64,000 nt of DNA from Sciurus carolinensis (GCF_902686445.1 NC_062227.1:19419678-19483677); one strand, 5' to 3'. Positions 19,587 through 32,799 are shown, numbered from the stretch's first letter. Numbers and translations: made by a program. The notes: generated by a model not told the origin, from the letters alone.

Positions 19587-22500
19587 CTGCACAGGAAAGA
19601 GTAAACCTGAGAGAAGAGACCTACATCACACACCCTCTAGAATTTCCTTCTACACAACCTAGGTTGATGGTACGAAGAAATGACCTGGATGCTGTCTGTA
19701 ACCATCCACCTGGGGACTGAGTTTCTCCTCTGTCCCCTGCACTTATCTACAGTTCCACTGGCCTGGCCATTTCCTTTCTCCTCACCCCTTATCCTCCAAG
19801 GGCAAAACCTTTCCTCTCACTCTTGGTGTGGCTTCTCATTCACCAGAGGCCTTGGGCTGCCAGATGGGCAGCAAGGGTCCACCTGACTTCACATGCATAC
19901 ACCCTATTCACAGCAGAGAACCAGCTGCTGCCAGTACCAGTCCCACTAGTATGATAAACACATTTCATGGGTCAAACTCTCTTACTGCAGAGCACCCCAA
20001 TGAGGGAGGAGCTCTCCCCCTGGGGCCTGGGGGAGTTTGCTGGGGATGGATTTTGGGACATAAGAACTTATTCACTGCCTAATTTGCTTCTGGGGAATAC
20101 TCTCCTGAATGTGAGACCTGAATGTGTCCTTCTGGAGGCAGGGAATTCTGCCTGTCTTTACTCCCTGGCCATGGGTCTGGCTTGGTGAGGTTGTCCCTAG
20201 CAGGGACTAGACACACTCCCATTTAATCCTTGTCCCCCAGCCGCTTGACTGAAAGGAGCTCCAAAGTTTCCAAGGTGGGGGGGGCAGAGCCTTCTCAGGA
20301 CCTAAATTTCCTCCAGCACCCCACCATCAGCTGTTGGGGAGGACAGAGCTGGGTGTAGATTGGATGGAACCTTAAGGGAGAAAAGAAAACAACTACTTTT
20401 TCTAAGGGAATGTGCAGCAAAGAGGGGCTGGGTGGAGGCAGGTGGGTTATTTGGCTTCCTGAGTGCAACAGACTCTGCCATGTACTCCTACCTTTTGGGA
20501 TGCTTTGCTCTGGGAAGCAAGGCCAGGTGCCAGCACCATGTCCACACACGGAGAAGGTTCTGCTCTTCACGCTTTAGGCCCAACTCCCAAGCCCATAGAG
20601 ACTCCCACTCAGAGACTCCTGATGCAGTGTCCCATTGACCCCGACCCATACACTAGACCACCCCTCCACCCATGGAACTTCTGAAACCCAACCCCCACCC
20701 ACCTCCACTGGTAGACCCAGTCAGACACACCCTGCAGGCAAAGAGGCACCAGATGGGAGCACTGGACTCGGATGCTACCAAGCTGCATCCAATCCACACA
20801 GACCTGGAGACCTGGGTCCAGGATGTGGAAAGAGAAAGAGGAAATCATGATGTGAGCAATCCCTGCTCCAGGTACCTTGAACAGAGGCAAAGTTGGACTG
20901 GCCCTTCTACCCTCCTGCAGGTTGTGAGGTGGGTTTGCCTCCACCGAGACCTGAGGACTGACTTGCATGGGGTGCACTCAGGGGTCACATACTTTGGAGG
21001 TGTTTGATGGAGTGAATCTGAAGTCCTGAGACCTGGGCACCTGGATCATGGAAAGGACAGGTGTCAAAACCGTGAGCAGAGATATACCAGTAGTATGCAC
21101 TCCCAAGACAATCAGGATGCAATCCCTGAACCTGATGAATGATCGCTAAATACACCATGGTTTTGAGGACCAGCTGCTGGAAGCTTGTTATAATTAGGTT
21201 AGTGTTACTGTTGCCATGGTGCAGCCATGGTACAGCCAAATGATGTGTTCCAGGACAGAAATAGGAAGTGCACCCACAATAAATAATTTAGATATCAAGA
21301 GGTAAATTACTTAGGTCATATCATTACACTTTGGCTGCCCATGGGAAATACAAATATTTTGTTTTAGTATTTCTATTAGTCATTTTCATTTTCTTCTGTT
21401 TGCTCTGTGCATTTTCTTATTTTTATGAGATTACATTTTTCTGTTGTTCTATTTTTAGGTTTAGTTTCAAGACATGGAAAAAGAAAATAGGACTGTAGAT
21501 TTGGGAGAGGCAGTCCTGACTGACCCAGCCTGTGAGGCTGGAGTGACCCTGACTTAGTGAAGAACAGGTGTTGAATCAGTCTGTGGACTTCTCTCTTGCT
21601 CATGAGGAAGACTGTCCAAGGAAGCATTCACCTACCAGTTGCCTTTAAGCATGAATAAATTTAACCATCCAACCACCTATATTATTAAATTCAAAAGAGC
21701 TCAAAGCATTTCATTATTCTAATTCATTAATATAAAATCAGTTACTTTTTTTGTTTACCATTCTCTAAACAGCCAAATTATGCCTAAGTAAGAGGTTACT
21801 GATTATAAACATTGTTTTGTTTGACCAGTCCATCCTGTCTCTGAGCTGATGTGAAAACACTTCCCAGAGACCTTGCATGCTTGACCTCCCTTGAGTGTGG
21901 CCTCCAAGTTCTGTGATCATCTTTTGTTTCTAGGTGAGGGATTGTGTTATTTATCTGGCCCCAAACTCCAGGGCTCAGGGAATCCTCCTGCCTCTGTTAC
22001 TGAAGGGATCATTGTTTCCACTCAGCAGAGAATTGTAGAATAGGACAGAAATGTAACAAACATGCAGCACATTCATTGCAATTATTAACTATTCCTGAAG
22101 CCTCTATAACCTTAGTCTTTTCTGGGTCTAGGGAGGGGTAATGGGATTAGGTAGGTCTACAAAATAATGATTGAATTATTTTTTTATTAGATCCAGGATA
22201 TGTTTTTACTGGTTATAGACAAAAGACTTCACTTCTGGCATGTTCCACTTATGACAAATTTTTCATTTGAGAATATTTTTCCTTCAAACTAAGCAAAAAT
22301 TCTGCCTTCTATGCACTGAGTCTGCAAGTGAATTTACACTAGATGACATGGCAAACTGAAGTCTAAGCCTGAGTTGCGGTTTCCTGAATGTGGATATTCC
22401 CCTAAGAGCTTGCTCTGCCTTATGTGGTACAGGAATGACAAAACACACATTTACATGGTTTACCAGAATTAGAGCACATACTTTAGCAAACATCTGCAAC

Positions 22501-23224
22501 TCTTTATGCAATTTTTTCCCTCTACACTTCATTTTTCTTCACACTGGATATCTGAGATTGAACTCTGTGCAATGAGCAGGACACTACAAGTACTGGGCAT
22601 TAAGAAAGCAACAGCTTCCTCCTCTTCAAACATCAGTTTGTTTACCTTCTCAGATAAACAGCACAAAATAGAAGGTGCTTTCAAGACATTTACAGTGCTG
22701 GATTCTCATGTTCTTCCCAGATAGGCCTAATCTGTCAGGGATCCACATTTTCCAGACTGATGTTAATTCATGTAAAGTATGTGTTAAGGTTGTGAAAGCA
22801 ACTTTGATCATATGTATAACTCCTTATCTTGATTGGTGATTGTTACCCTAATAGCCAATATTATATCTTCAACCCATTTGAATGTATTTCTCTAAAGGTT
22901 AAAGTATTAATTAGAATCATTCTGCTCTGGTTCATACTTGCTCCTCTTACCCCCATTTTCCCTCTTACACCATCTACTAAGCCTCAAATTTTCCACATTC
23001 ATTGATTTTTCTTTTTACTTTGGTGTATATGGTTGTTTTCTATTTTTTCTTTGTTGTGTCTCCCTCTTTTCATTAATCTTTCTCTTTTCCCCATCTCAAC
23101 CCCCATAGAATGTCATAGCAAATTTACTACAAGCAATAACTTTTTTTTTTTACCTATTCCAGTAATTTACTGTTAGTTTATGCCTGGACTAAAGGAACTG
23201 AATCAAAGAACTACATCAATTAAC
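19587..23224. other. Single-copy sequence, no gene recognised
   Basis: The first half (to about 21240) has moderate GC and overlapping short frames without motifs; the second half is AT-rich. No transposon is clear. I see no supported gene. Confidence 0.4.
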
Positions 23225-23755
23225 ATCAAAAACAAATAAAACAACCAATAAATGGACAAATGAACATAACACACATATCTCAAAAGAAGAAATATTAAGG
23301 GTCAACAAATCTATGAAGACATTTTTAACATCTCTAGCAATTAGGGAAATACAACTTAAAACCACATTGACATTTCTTCTCATTGACATCAGAATGGTCA
23401 TTATCAAGAATACAAATAAAACCAGGTGTTGTAGCACATGCCCATAATGCCAGCAGCTCAGGAGGCTGAGGCAGGAGGTTCATGAGTTTCAAGCCAGTAT
23501 CTGCAACTTAGGGAGGCCCTAAGAAAATCAGCAAGACAGTCTCTAAATAAAATATAAAAGGAGGCATGGGATTTTGTTCAGTGGCAAAGCCCCTGGTTCA
23601 ATCTCTGGCACTAAAAAAATGCAGATAATAATGAAATAACATGTGTTGGTGAGGGTGGGAGGCAAAAGTACATTAGCATATTGTTGGTGAGACTGCAAAT
23701 TAATGCAACCACTCTGAAACACAGTATGGAGATTCCTCAAAAATCTAGGAATAGG
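23225..23755 (+). mobile_element. L1 fragment (ORF2 3' part), split by a SINE
   Basis: Sequence matching the last third of L1 ORF2 (AATAAATGGACAAATGAACA..., CATCTCTAGCAATTAGGG, ATGGTCATTATCAAGAATAC) continues after the SINE with GTGTTGGTGAGG, GACTGCAAATTAATGCAACCA and GTATGGAGATTCCTC. The copy is heavily mutated, without open frames, and is truncated at both ends. Confidence 0.8.
23419..23618 (+). repeat. B1-ID composite SINE inserted in L1
   Basis: A full-length composite: B1-like left half (CCAGGTGTTGTAGCACATGCC ... GAGGCTGAGGCAGGAGG ... AAGACAGTCTCTAAATAAAA), then an ID-like right half with GGGATTTTGTTCAGTGGCAAAGC and GGTTCAATCTC. Flanks AATACAAATAA and AATGCAGATAA look like an aged 11-bp target-site duplication. 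The L1 reading is interrupted exactly here. Confidence 0.85.
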
Positions 23756-24007
23756 AGACTTTCCTGTCAGGGAAGTATGCCCAGAGAGCTGGGACAAGAC
23801 CAGCCAGGCCCCAGCCCACAGTCTAGTGCCCCTGCAACTGACCTTCTGTCAAAACATGGAGATACCTCTGCCCACTAGCAGGAAATAGACCCAACCTGGA
23901 GTTCACCATCCCTAGAGGGACAGCATACTTTTTGGTTCACAGCATTATCAAGTTCCTCCAAGATGTAGGCTACTGAAGACTAAGAGAGGGGAAGATATAT
24001 GAACAAT

Positions 24008-24990
24008 ATGAGAAAACAGGGAAGAAAGTGTCAAAAACAAGCCTAGATGCTACATCAATAAAATCCAATGACAGCATGGCAGAAGAAATATCTGAAAGGG
24101 AGTTCAGAAAGTACATAGTTAAAATGATCAGACAAACAAATGATGAGATAAGACAGCAAATGCAGACATTGAATGATTGCACTAATCAACAGTTAAAAGA
24201 GCAAATACAGGAAGCAAAGGATCATTTCAATAGAGATATAAAGATTCTGGAAAAAAAAACAATCAGAAATACTTGAAATGAAGGAAAAAAACTCCATAAA
24301 AAGCATAACCAATAGGATAGAACTCGTGGAAATCAGAACCTCAGACATTGAAGATGAAATATATAATCTTGAAAACAAAGTTGACCAAACAGAGAAGATG
24401 GTAAGAAATCACGAACAGAATCTCCAAGAATTTTGGGATACCATGAAAAGAACAAATTTAAGAATTCGTGGGATTGAGGAAGGCACACAGAAACAAACCA
24501 AAGGAATGAACAATCTAGTCAATAAAATAATAAGAGAAAATTTCACAAATCTGAAGAATGAAATTGAAAATCAAATACAAGATGCTTATAGGACTCCAAG
24601 TGTACAAAATTACAAAAGACCCACAGCAAGCCACATTATAATGAAAATACCTAACATGCATAATAAAGATAGAATTTTAAAGGCTGAGAGAGAAAAAAAT
24701 CAAATTAAATTCAGGGGCAAATCAATATGGATATCAACCATTTTCTCAACCAAGACCCTAAAAGTTAGAAGGACCTGGAATAGCATTTTTCAAGTTCTGA
24801 AAGAAAATGGATGCCAACCAAGATATTATACCAGCAAAACTAATATTCAGATTTGATAATGAAATAAAATCCTTCTATGATAAACAATAGCTAAAAGATT
24901 TACAAATAGAAACCAACACTACAGAATATTCTCAGAAAAATATTCCATGAGGAAAAAATGAAAAACAATGATGTAAGTCAGCAAAGGGAG
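24008..24990 (+). pseudogene. L1 ORF1 relic
   Basis: The same start context as the young copy (ATGAGAAAACAGGG at 24008), then frames 24028-24276 and 24278-24856 that carry coiled coil and RNA-binding domain in turn. The shift between them lies at the A-run near 24255, the same site as in the young copy. It has only one copy of the coiled-coil block that is duplicated at 8123-8188. The end is frameshifted near 24830. Confidence 0.8.
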
Positions 24991-25045
24991 GAACTGCCCT
25001 AAAGGAATAGCCAAATAAAGGAGAAACCAAGTCAAGTTAAAAACC

Positions 25046-28000
25046 AAAAATAAGCCAAAATGACCAGGAATACAAATCACATCACAATAATAATCCTGAA
25101 TATTAATGGCTTGAACTCATCAATCAAAAGTCACAGACTGGCAGATTGGATTAAAAGGAAAGACCCAACAATATGCTACCTGCAAGACACTCACCTCATA
25201 GAAAAAATTACCCACTGACTAAAGGTGAAAGAATGGGAAAAAAAATACCATGACCATAGACTCAGGAAAAAAGTGGAGGTATCCATTCTTATATCAGATA
25301 AAGTGAACTTCAAGCCAAAGTTAGTCAGAAGGGATGAAAAAGGACATTTCAAACTGCTTACAGGAAGCATAAATCAGCAAGACATAACAATCATAAATAT
25401 TTATGCCCCAAACAATGCCTCATTCATGTACATCAAACAAATCCTTCTCTATTCCTGGAACCAAATAGACCACAACAGAATAATACTAGGTGGCTATAAC
25501 ATATCTTTCTCACCACTGGACAGATTGTCCAAACAAACATTGAACAAAGAAACCATAGATCTCAATAACACAATCTATAATTTAGACTTAACAGACATAT
25601 ATAGAATATTCCATCCAACAATGAATGAATACACTTTCTTCTCAGCAGTACATGGATTCTTCTTGAAAATAGACCATATATTATGCCACAAAGCTACTCT
25701 TAGCAAATACCAAAAGACATACTACCTTGTGTTCTATCACATCATAATGGAATGAAATCAGAAATAAATGGCATAATAAAAAACAGAAACCACTCCAACA
25801 CCTAGAGATTAAATAATATGTTATTAAATGATACATGGATAAAAGAAGACATCAGGGGGAAATAAAAAAGTTCTTAGAGGAAAATAAGAAAAAAGATACA
25901 ACATATCAAAATCTCTGGGACACTATGAAAGCAGTACTAAGAGGAAAATTTATTGAATGGAGTGCATTCAATAAAAGAAGAAAAAGTGAACAAATCATGG
26001 AACTAACATTACAAATCAAAGCCCAAGAAAATGAAGAACAGAGCAACACCAAAAGTAGTAGAAGACAGGAAAAAAAATCAGAGCTGAATTCATTGAAATT
26101 GAAACAAGAAAAACAATTTTAAAAAAATAGACAAAATAAAAACTTGGTTCTTTGAAAAAATAAACAAAATTGATAAATTCTTAGCCACAGTAAAAAAGAA
26201 AGGGAGAGAGAAAATTTAAATTACTAAAATTTGGGATGAAAAGGGAAATATCACAATAGACATGATTGAAATAAAAAACATAATTAGAAGCTCCTTTGAA
26301 AATCTATAATCCAACAAAATAGAAAATCTCAAAACATCAACCTGTTGTTTAGAAACACATGATCCACCCAAACTGAATTAGGAGGACATACACAATTTAA
26401 ATAGATCAATTTCAAGTAATGAAAGAGAAGAAGTCATCAAAAGCCTACAAACAAAGAAATTTCCAGGACCAGATGGATTCTCAGCCGAGTTCTACAGGAC
26501 CTTCAAAGAAGAACTCATTCCAATACTCCTCAAAGTATTCCATGAAATAGAAGGGGAAGGAACCCACTCACACTCATAATATGAAACTAATATCACCCTG
26601 AGACCCAAATCAAACAGAGACATATTAAGGAATGAAAATTTCAGACAAATATCCCTAATAAAAATAGATGCAAAAATTCTTAACAAAATTTTAGGAAATC
26701 ACATCAAAAACATATAAAAAAGATAGCGTACCACGATCAAGTGGGTTTTATCCCAGGGATGCAAGGTTGGTTCAACATCCAGAAATCAATAAATGTAGTT
26801 CACTATATCAGCAGACTTAAAGTTAAGAATCATATTATTATTTCAATAGATGCAGAAAAAATTTGATAAAATACAGCACCCTTTCATGCTCAAAACTCTA
26901 GAAAACATAGGGAGAGTAGAAACACCCCTCAACATTGTAAAGACTATCTATGCTAAGTCTATGGCCAATGTCATTCTAAATGAAGAAAAATAAAAGCATT
27001 TCCCCTAAATATTGGAATAAGGCAGGGATGCCCTCTGTCACCACTTCTATTCAACATAATCCTTGAAATTCTAGCTGAGCAATTACACAAACCAAAAAAA
27101 TTAAAGTTGTGCAAATAGGAAAAAAGAACTCAAAGTATCACTATTTGCCAATGGCATGATTCTATATTTAGAGGAACTAAAAATTTCCACCATAAAACTT
27201 CTAAAACTCATAAATAAATTCAGTAAAGTAGCAGGATATAAAATCAATGCTCATAAATCCAATGCACTTTTATTCATAAGTGATGAATCCTCTGAAAAAG
27301 AATTTAGGAAAACTACTCCATTCACAATATTCTCAAAAATCAAATAAATACTTGGGAAATAATCTAATAAAAGAGGTGAAAGACCTCTACAATGAAAACT
27401 ACAGAACACTAAAGAATGAAATTAAAGAAAACATTACAAGATGAAAAGATCTTCCATGTTCTTGTATAGGCAAAATCAATATGATCAAAGTGGTCATACT
27501 ATGAAAAGTGCTATACAAATTCAATGCAATTCCAATCAAAATCCTAATGATGTACCTCATAGAAATAGAAATGAATCATGAAAATCATTTGGAAAAATAA
27601 GAGACCCAGAATAGCTAAAGCATTCCTTAGCAGGAAGAATGAAGCAGGGGGTATCACAATACCAGAACTCCAACTGTAGTACAGAGCAATAGTAACAAAA
27701 ATGGCATAATATTGTACTAAAATAGATAAGTAGATCAATGGTACAGAATAGAGGACACAGAGAAAAACCTAAATAAATGCAAATATCTCATACTAGACAA
27801 AGGTGCCAAAAAAATACAATGGAGAAAACTTAACTTCTTCAAAAAATGGTGCTGGGAAAACTGGAAATCCATATTCAGCAGAATTAAACTAAACCCTTAT
27901 CTCTCACCCAGCACAAAACTCAACTCAAAATGGATCAAGGACCTTGAAATTAAACTAGAGACCCTGCACCTTATAGAAGAAAAAGTAGGTCCAAAACTTC

Positions 28001-28107
28001 ATCAGGTTGGTTTAGGATCAGATGTTATTAACATGATTTCCAAAGCACAAGAAATAAAAGCAAGAATCAGTAACTGGGATAGATTCAAACTAAAAAACTT
28101 TTTCTCA
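25046..28107 (+). pseudogene. L1 ORF2 relic, RT catalytic motif lost
   Basis: Endonuclease-domain blocks are readable at 25225-25755 and the RT domain over 25900-27500, in several frames. The catalytic FADD is replaced by F-A-N-G (27144-27155), so the motif would not work even without the frameshifts. Clear indels include the A-run near 26075-26120. The C-terminal zinc knuckle is absent because the copy stops at 28107. Confidence 0.8.
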
Positions 28108-28404
28108 GAAATCCAAGGTGGTGGACTAGAGGGAGCCTGCATTCCTTGTTGCTCCATTACTCAGGTTTCAAGCAGAGAATATCAGTTTCTTGGTGAGGAA
28201 ATTTTTGCTGATTATCAATCCCTTACTGCTTAACAAATTTGTCTACTGTGATCACCTGCAGTCAGCCAGCATATTGATGCCTTTTAGAGTGCAGATTGCT
28301 CACTGTCAGGTGCCTCTAATCCATCATTTGCCTGCCAGTTGTCTGGAAGTTCCCTATCACAGTACCTGCAGGTTTGTTTACATGTGACTGCCATCATTTT
28401 GAGA

Positions 28405-28660
28405 CAAGAGCCAGGTCCTGTAGGACCCCTAACCAGACTGACTGAGCCCTTTCTACAGGATCCTTCAGCCTGACCAATCACTCCCTGCCTCCAGTGCCCT
28501 CACATAGACTGACTGAGCCCTGGCATAAGGACCCCAAGACTGACTGATTGCATCCTGCCTATAGGATTATGCAACCAGTCTGATCACACCCCACCTCCAG
28601 GACCCCTGCCTGACTGACCACTCCCTTCCCTTAGGACCTCCAGCTAACCAAGCTCACACC
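28405..28660 (+). repeat. Degenerate tandem repeats in older L1 5' UTR
   Basis: Units of roughly 45-55 bp recur, each with a CTGACTGA-type word, a CCCTGCC or CCTGCCT word and an AGGACC word. This is a diverged internal repeat inside the L1 5' UTR and may be a different, older promoter repeat. Confidence 0.5.
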
Positions 28661-29264
28661 CCAAACTGCAGTTCCCCATTTGTCAACACATTTGGAAGCC
28701 AGAGTGGCCATCTTAGATAATTTTAGATTTTAGATCTGATCTTTAGGTGGGGCAAGTCCCATCCTGATATGCCTACAGGAGACTTGAAGCTTATTGTCAG
28801 GTACTTCTCAGACAATAAAGACAAAATATTTAATCTTGAAAATAAATCTTGCTGAAATAGAGAAGATGGTAAGAAATCATGAACAGAATCTGCAAGAACT
28901 ATGGGACATCATGAAAAGAATAATTTAAGAATTATCAGAATAGAGGAAGGCACAGAGTTATAAACCAAAGAAATGAACCATCTATTCAAAGAAATAATAT
29001 GAGAAAATTTCCCAAATCTGAAGAATGAAATGGAAAATCAAATACAAGAGGCTTACAGAACATCAAATACACAAAATTACAACAGATCCACACCAAGTCA
29101 CTTTATAATGAAAATGACTAATGTACAAAATAAAGACAGGATTTTGAAGGCTGCAAGAGAAAAGCATCAGATTATATATAGGGGGAAACCAATGTGGATA
29201 TCAGCAGATTCCTCAGCCCAGACTCTAAAAGCTAGTAGGGCCTGGAACAAAATGTTAGACCTGA

Positions 29265-30150
29265 GACCCTTCACTAAATAGAAGAAAAAGTAGGCTTGAA
29301 TCTCCATCATGTTGGTTTAGGATCAGACTTCCTTAACAATACCCCCATAGCACAAGAAATTAAACCAAGAATCAATAAATGGAATAGATTCAACTAAAAA
29401 GTTTTTTTTTTTTTCTCAGCACAGGAAACAATCAATAATGTGAAAAGAGAGCTTACATAGTGGGAGAAAATCTTTACCACACACATTTCAGACAGAGCAC
29501 TCATCTCCAAAGTTTACAAAAACTTCAAAAACTTTACACCCAAAATACAAAGAACCCAATCAATAAATGGGTTAAGGAAATGGGAAGACACTTCACAGAA
29601 GAAGATATACAGGTGACAAAAAAGTATATGAAAAAGTGCTCATCATCCCTGGTAATTAGAGAAGTGCAAAGCAAAACCACTTAAGATTTTATCTAACTCC
29701 AATTAGAATGACTATTATCAAGAACACAAGCAATAATAAGTGTTGGCTTGGATGTGGGGAAAAAGCACACAGATATATTGCTGGTGGAGTTGCAAATTGG
29801 TGTAGTCACTCTGGAAAGCAGTATGGGGATTCCTTAGAAAGCTTGGAATGGACCCACCATTTGACCCAGCTATACCATCCCTCAGTTTATACCCAAAGGA
29901 TTTAAAATCAGCATACTACAGTGATGCAGCTACATTAATGTTCATAGCAGCTCACTTCACAATAGCTAGTTTGTGGAACAAAACTAAATACCCTTCAATT
30001 AATGAATGGATAAATAAATTGTGGTATATATACACGATGGAATATTACTCAGCCATAAAGAATAATAAAATTATGGTATTTGCTGGGAAATGAATAAAGT
30101 TGGAAAATGTCACACTAAGTGGAATAGGTCAAGCCCAAAAAAACAAAGAC
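29265..30150 (+). pseudogene. L1 ORF2 C-terminal relic
   Basis: Frames 29460-29684, 29708-29905 and 29848-30093 read in turn the end of ORF2: the KKYMKKCSSSLVIRE block, the zinc-knuckle region (CWLGCGEKAHRYIA, with frameshift) and the MEYYSAIKNNKIMVF terminus. No catalytic domain is present in this copy. Confidence 0.8.
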
Positions 30151-30303
30151 TGAATGTTTTCTCTGACAAGTGCATGACAATATATAAGAAGGGTGGTTGA
30201 TGGTGGAAAGAGAAAAATGAAGGAATTTTGGATGGTGTAGAGGAAAAAGGGGTGGGAGGGGGTGGGAATGGAAAAACAGTAGAATGAAACAGACAGTGTT
30301 ACC

Positions 30304-30325
30304 CTATATATATATATATATATGT
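30304..30325. repeat. (TA)n microsatellite
   Basis: Ten to eleven TA dinucleotides just before the terminal part of the L1 3' UTR, probably grown from the CCCTATG sequence seen in the other copies. Confidence 0.85.
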
Positions 30326-30460
30326 ATGATTACATGAAAGGCATGAATATACACTGTGTACAACCAGAGAAATGAAAAGTTGTACCTCATTTGTGAACAA
30401 CTAATCAAAGTGCAGTTCATAAAAATAAATATCAAAAAATTATACTCTAAAACAAATAAT

Positions 30461-31030
30461 AATTCTTGGGAGTTGACAAGGAAGTGCCAATCAAGTATGT
30501 GAATATAAGTGAACTTATGGTAGGAGTATGCAAAAACTACATGATATATAAAGGATAGTAACCAAGAAGTGTTCTACTTAGTCCATTGACCTAAGGATCC
30601 TCAGCCTGCCCCCACCAAAAACACAAAAAATGTAATAAATGAATGAATGAAATGGAATAGACAAGAATGAAATTTACACAGGACTTAATAATTTTCAACT
30701 GCTTCTGGGAAATAAACAGTCACTCTAGGACTTCTCCATCATGCGATCTTCTGCCTCTGCCCAGATGCTTCTAGGAGAGGCCTGTGGTTAGGGGTCTCTT
30801 GATGCAGGGGAGTTTCCTGACCTTGAAACTTTTTAATCCCATCATGTGAGTGTTCTTCTTCCTGGAAGGAAGACCTGTGGACTCAAGAGGAGGCTCAGTT
30901 TTGGAAGGGTTTCCTTTGGACACCACCTTGGTCTCCAGCTTGTTACTCCTGCATACATTGAAGGGAGCCTGGGGTTCTGTGCATAGCATATATTCACCTT
31001 TCAGACCTCAGTTCACAAATCTCTTAATCT
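30461..31030. other. Unassigned sequence
   Basis: No recognisable gene or repeat. A degraded ID-like tail may be present near 30590-30640 (A-rich with CACCAAAAACAC). Confidence 0.35.
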
Positions 31031-31190
31031 AGCTGTATGGTGGCACATGCCTTTCATCCCAGCTACAGGGAGGCAGAGGCTGGAGGATTGCAAGTTGGAG
31101 ACAAGCTTTGGTAATTGAGCAAGGCCCAAATTAAAAATGACAATTTAAAATGGGCATAAGAAACTAGATGGAATCTGCCATTCAGTAAAA
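31031..31190 (+). repeat. B1-like half of composite SINE
   Basis: AGCTGTATGGTGGCACATGCC, CATCCCAGCTACAGGGAGGC and GAGGCTGGAGGATTGCAAG mark a B1-type left half; the right half has lost most of its ID character. Confidence 0.65.
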
Positions 31191-31216
31191 AATCATCATC
31201 ATCATCATCATCATCT
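31188..31216. repeat. (ATC)n microsatellite
   Basis: Eight consecutive ATC trinucleotides following the SINE A-rich tail. The poly-Asp stretch in the antisense frame is this repeat. Confidence 0.9.
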
Positions 31217-31939
31217 GTGAAGCATTTCTCAGAGTTCCTTCCCCCCAAAATTGACCTCTGCTGTACTTCATCCATGCCCTGCTGCACCTGGCTTTCCAGC
31301 ATGGAGTACCTCATCCCTTGTTTTCCTTGTCCAGCAAGCCCAGCAGACCAAGGGTACCCCATCTCTGCACTCAGACTTGCTGCAAGGGTGACACGCCCAT
31401 AACAAAGTGTGACACACATTAATAACAAGTTCAAAAGATGCAGTAAATCAGAGTGAAGGAGGAAATGAAGTCTGATGGCAGAAAGCACTTCCCTCCTCTA
31501 CAGGCCCAGTGGTGTGTCAGACAACCACAGGCCACCATGGTGAAGCTGACCCATTGGCCATAATCTGGAGACAGCAGGGCTGTGCCCTGGCTCTGTGAAC
31601 CAGAAGAGGGCCACATTCAGTACCTAACATGCTGTATACCAATTAGTGCCCTGCTGCTGGCAGGCCTGTGCTACAGACTCACAGTGCTGTCTGTCCATGG
31701 GAGGGATGAAGTATACTCCACCTGGCGGCTACACAGCAACTTTACTCCCTCTCAGTAGGAAGTAGCTTGGAGATGTTGTTGCCCACTTTCCATAGAAAGG
31801 GAATCTAGAAATTGACATGGGGGGAAATTTAACGGGGTCACTTGATGCTTTGAATATATCCTGTGTCACTTTGAAACTTACATTTTTTTTCTTTTTCCAA
31901 CATTTTCCCTGACCTCCCTGATGCTTTATTTATTTATTT
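31217..31939. other. Unassigned sequence
   Basis: Moderate-GC single-copy sequence. Two overlapping frames (31217-31402 plus, 31488-31063 minus) have no motif and overlap SINE or microsatellite sequence. No gene is called. Confidence 0.4.
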
Positions 31940-32139
31940 TTTGTATCAGTGAATAAACCTAGGGGCAATTAACCATGGATCCACACCCCCCATCCCTTTT
32001 TATGTTTTATTTAGACACTGGGTCTTACTGAGTTTCTTAGGGCCTAGATTAGTTGCTGAGGCTGACTTTCAAATCTCGATCCTCCTGCCTCAGCCTACAA
32101 AGCCACTGAGATTACAGGTGTGTGCCACCAAGCCCAGCT
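31940..32139 (-). repeat. B1-ID composite SINE
   Basis: Antisense order: ID part (TGAATAAACCTAGGGGC), T-rich linker, TGGGTCTTACTGAGTTTC, GATCCTCCTGCCTCAGCC and GGTGTGTGCCACCA. This is a complete composite in reverse. Confidence 0.8.
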
Positions 32140-32345
32140 CTCCCTGATTTTTTTCCCCTGATCTTTTCCCTAACCTTCCCCTTCCTGATCTCTTCCCTGG
32201 TCTTCTTTTCCCTAAACTTCTCTCCTCCCTTGTATTCTTTACTCTAAACTTCTCCCTGATCTTCTTTCCTCTAAACTTCAACCTGATCTATTCCCTGATC
32301 TTCTTTTTCCTAGACTTCTGCTGACTGATCCTTTATGTCTGATTT
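32140..32345 (+). repeat. Polypyrimidine degenerate tandem repeat
   Basis: Units of about 22-30 bp built from CCTGATCTTCTTTCCCTAAACTTCT-like words repeat about eight times. The plus strand is almost pure pyrimidine. It sits between a SINE and an L1 fragment and has no gene-like feature. Confidence 0.65.
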
Positions 32346-32444
32346 TCTTCCTGATCTCTCTCTATAATCTCATTTTCTCTGAATAACCTCTTAAAATGCC
32401 CCTGTTCACCATGATGGGCAGAATAACAATCATTCAGTTCCTAG

Positions 32445-32790
32445 AACCTTGATTATTTCTGAGTTGAATTTTGTACAGGATGAGAGATAGGGATTTAATT
32501 TTATTTCTCTTCACATGACTTTTCAGTTTTGCCAGCACCACTTGTTGCAGACATTATCTTTTCTCAATTGTAAGTTTTTGGCACCTTTGTCTAGTATGAG
32601 ATAACTGTACATATGTGGTTATTTCTCTGTGCCTTCTATCCTGTACCATTGGTCTACCTGTCTATTTTGGTGCCAATATCATGCCATTTTTGTTACTATT
32701 GCTCTGTAGGTCTGTATTGTGATCCCTGCTGCTTCCTCAATCTTGGTAAGGAGTGCTTTGGTTGATCCAAGTGGATATGATTAAGATTTG
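32445..32790 (-). mobile_element. L1 ORF2 fragment (antisense), first copy
   Basis: Reverse-complemented ORF2 sequence: GTACAGGATGAGAGATAGGG, CCTTTGTCTAGTATGAG, CTGTACCATTGGTCTACCTG and TTTGTTACTATTGCTCTGTAG. No open frame. It ends near 32790, and the same ORF2 interval starts again at about 32800. Confidence 0.8.
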
Positions 32791-32799
32791 GCCCTACTT

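Larger units (their letters stand above)
23757..28107 (+). mobile_element. Older L1 copy, 5' part through ORF2, heavily mutated
   Basis: A partial 5' UTR (23757-24007) without monomers is followed by an ORF1 relic (24008-24990) and an ORF2 relic (about 25046-28107). The L1 reading ends abruptly at 28107 in the zinc-knuckle-proximal part of ORF2, where the 5' UTR of another L1 begins. Many frameshifts and stops make it clearly older than the L1 at 6838. Confidence 0.85.
28108..30460 (+). mobile_element. Older L1 copy with different 5' UTR and internal deletion
   Basis: A 5' UTR beginning AATCCAAGGTGGTGGACTAG (28108; a variant of the YY1-like promoter start) runs to about 28815 and is unrelated to the 459-bp monomers. 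It is followed by a central ORF1 piece (28820-29258), then directly by ORF2 C-terminal sequence (29265-30150). About 3 kb between the two is missing. The 3' UTR is G-rich near 30247-30275 but has no TTAGGG-like tract. A (TA)n run lies at 30304-30325, and the 3' end is at about 30450. Confidence 0.8.

Noticed and set aside
31063..31488. 141-codon minus-strand frame with poly-Asp
   Set aside because: The poly-Asp comes from the (ATC)n repeat and the C-terminal part from a SINE; no gene.
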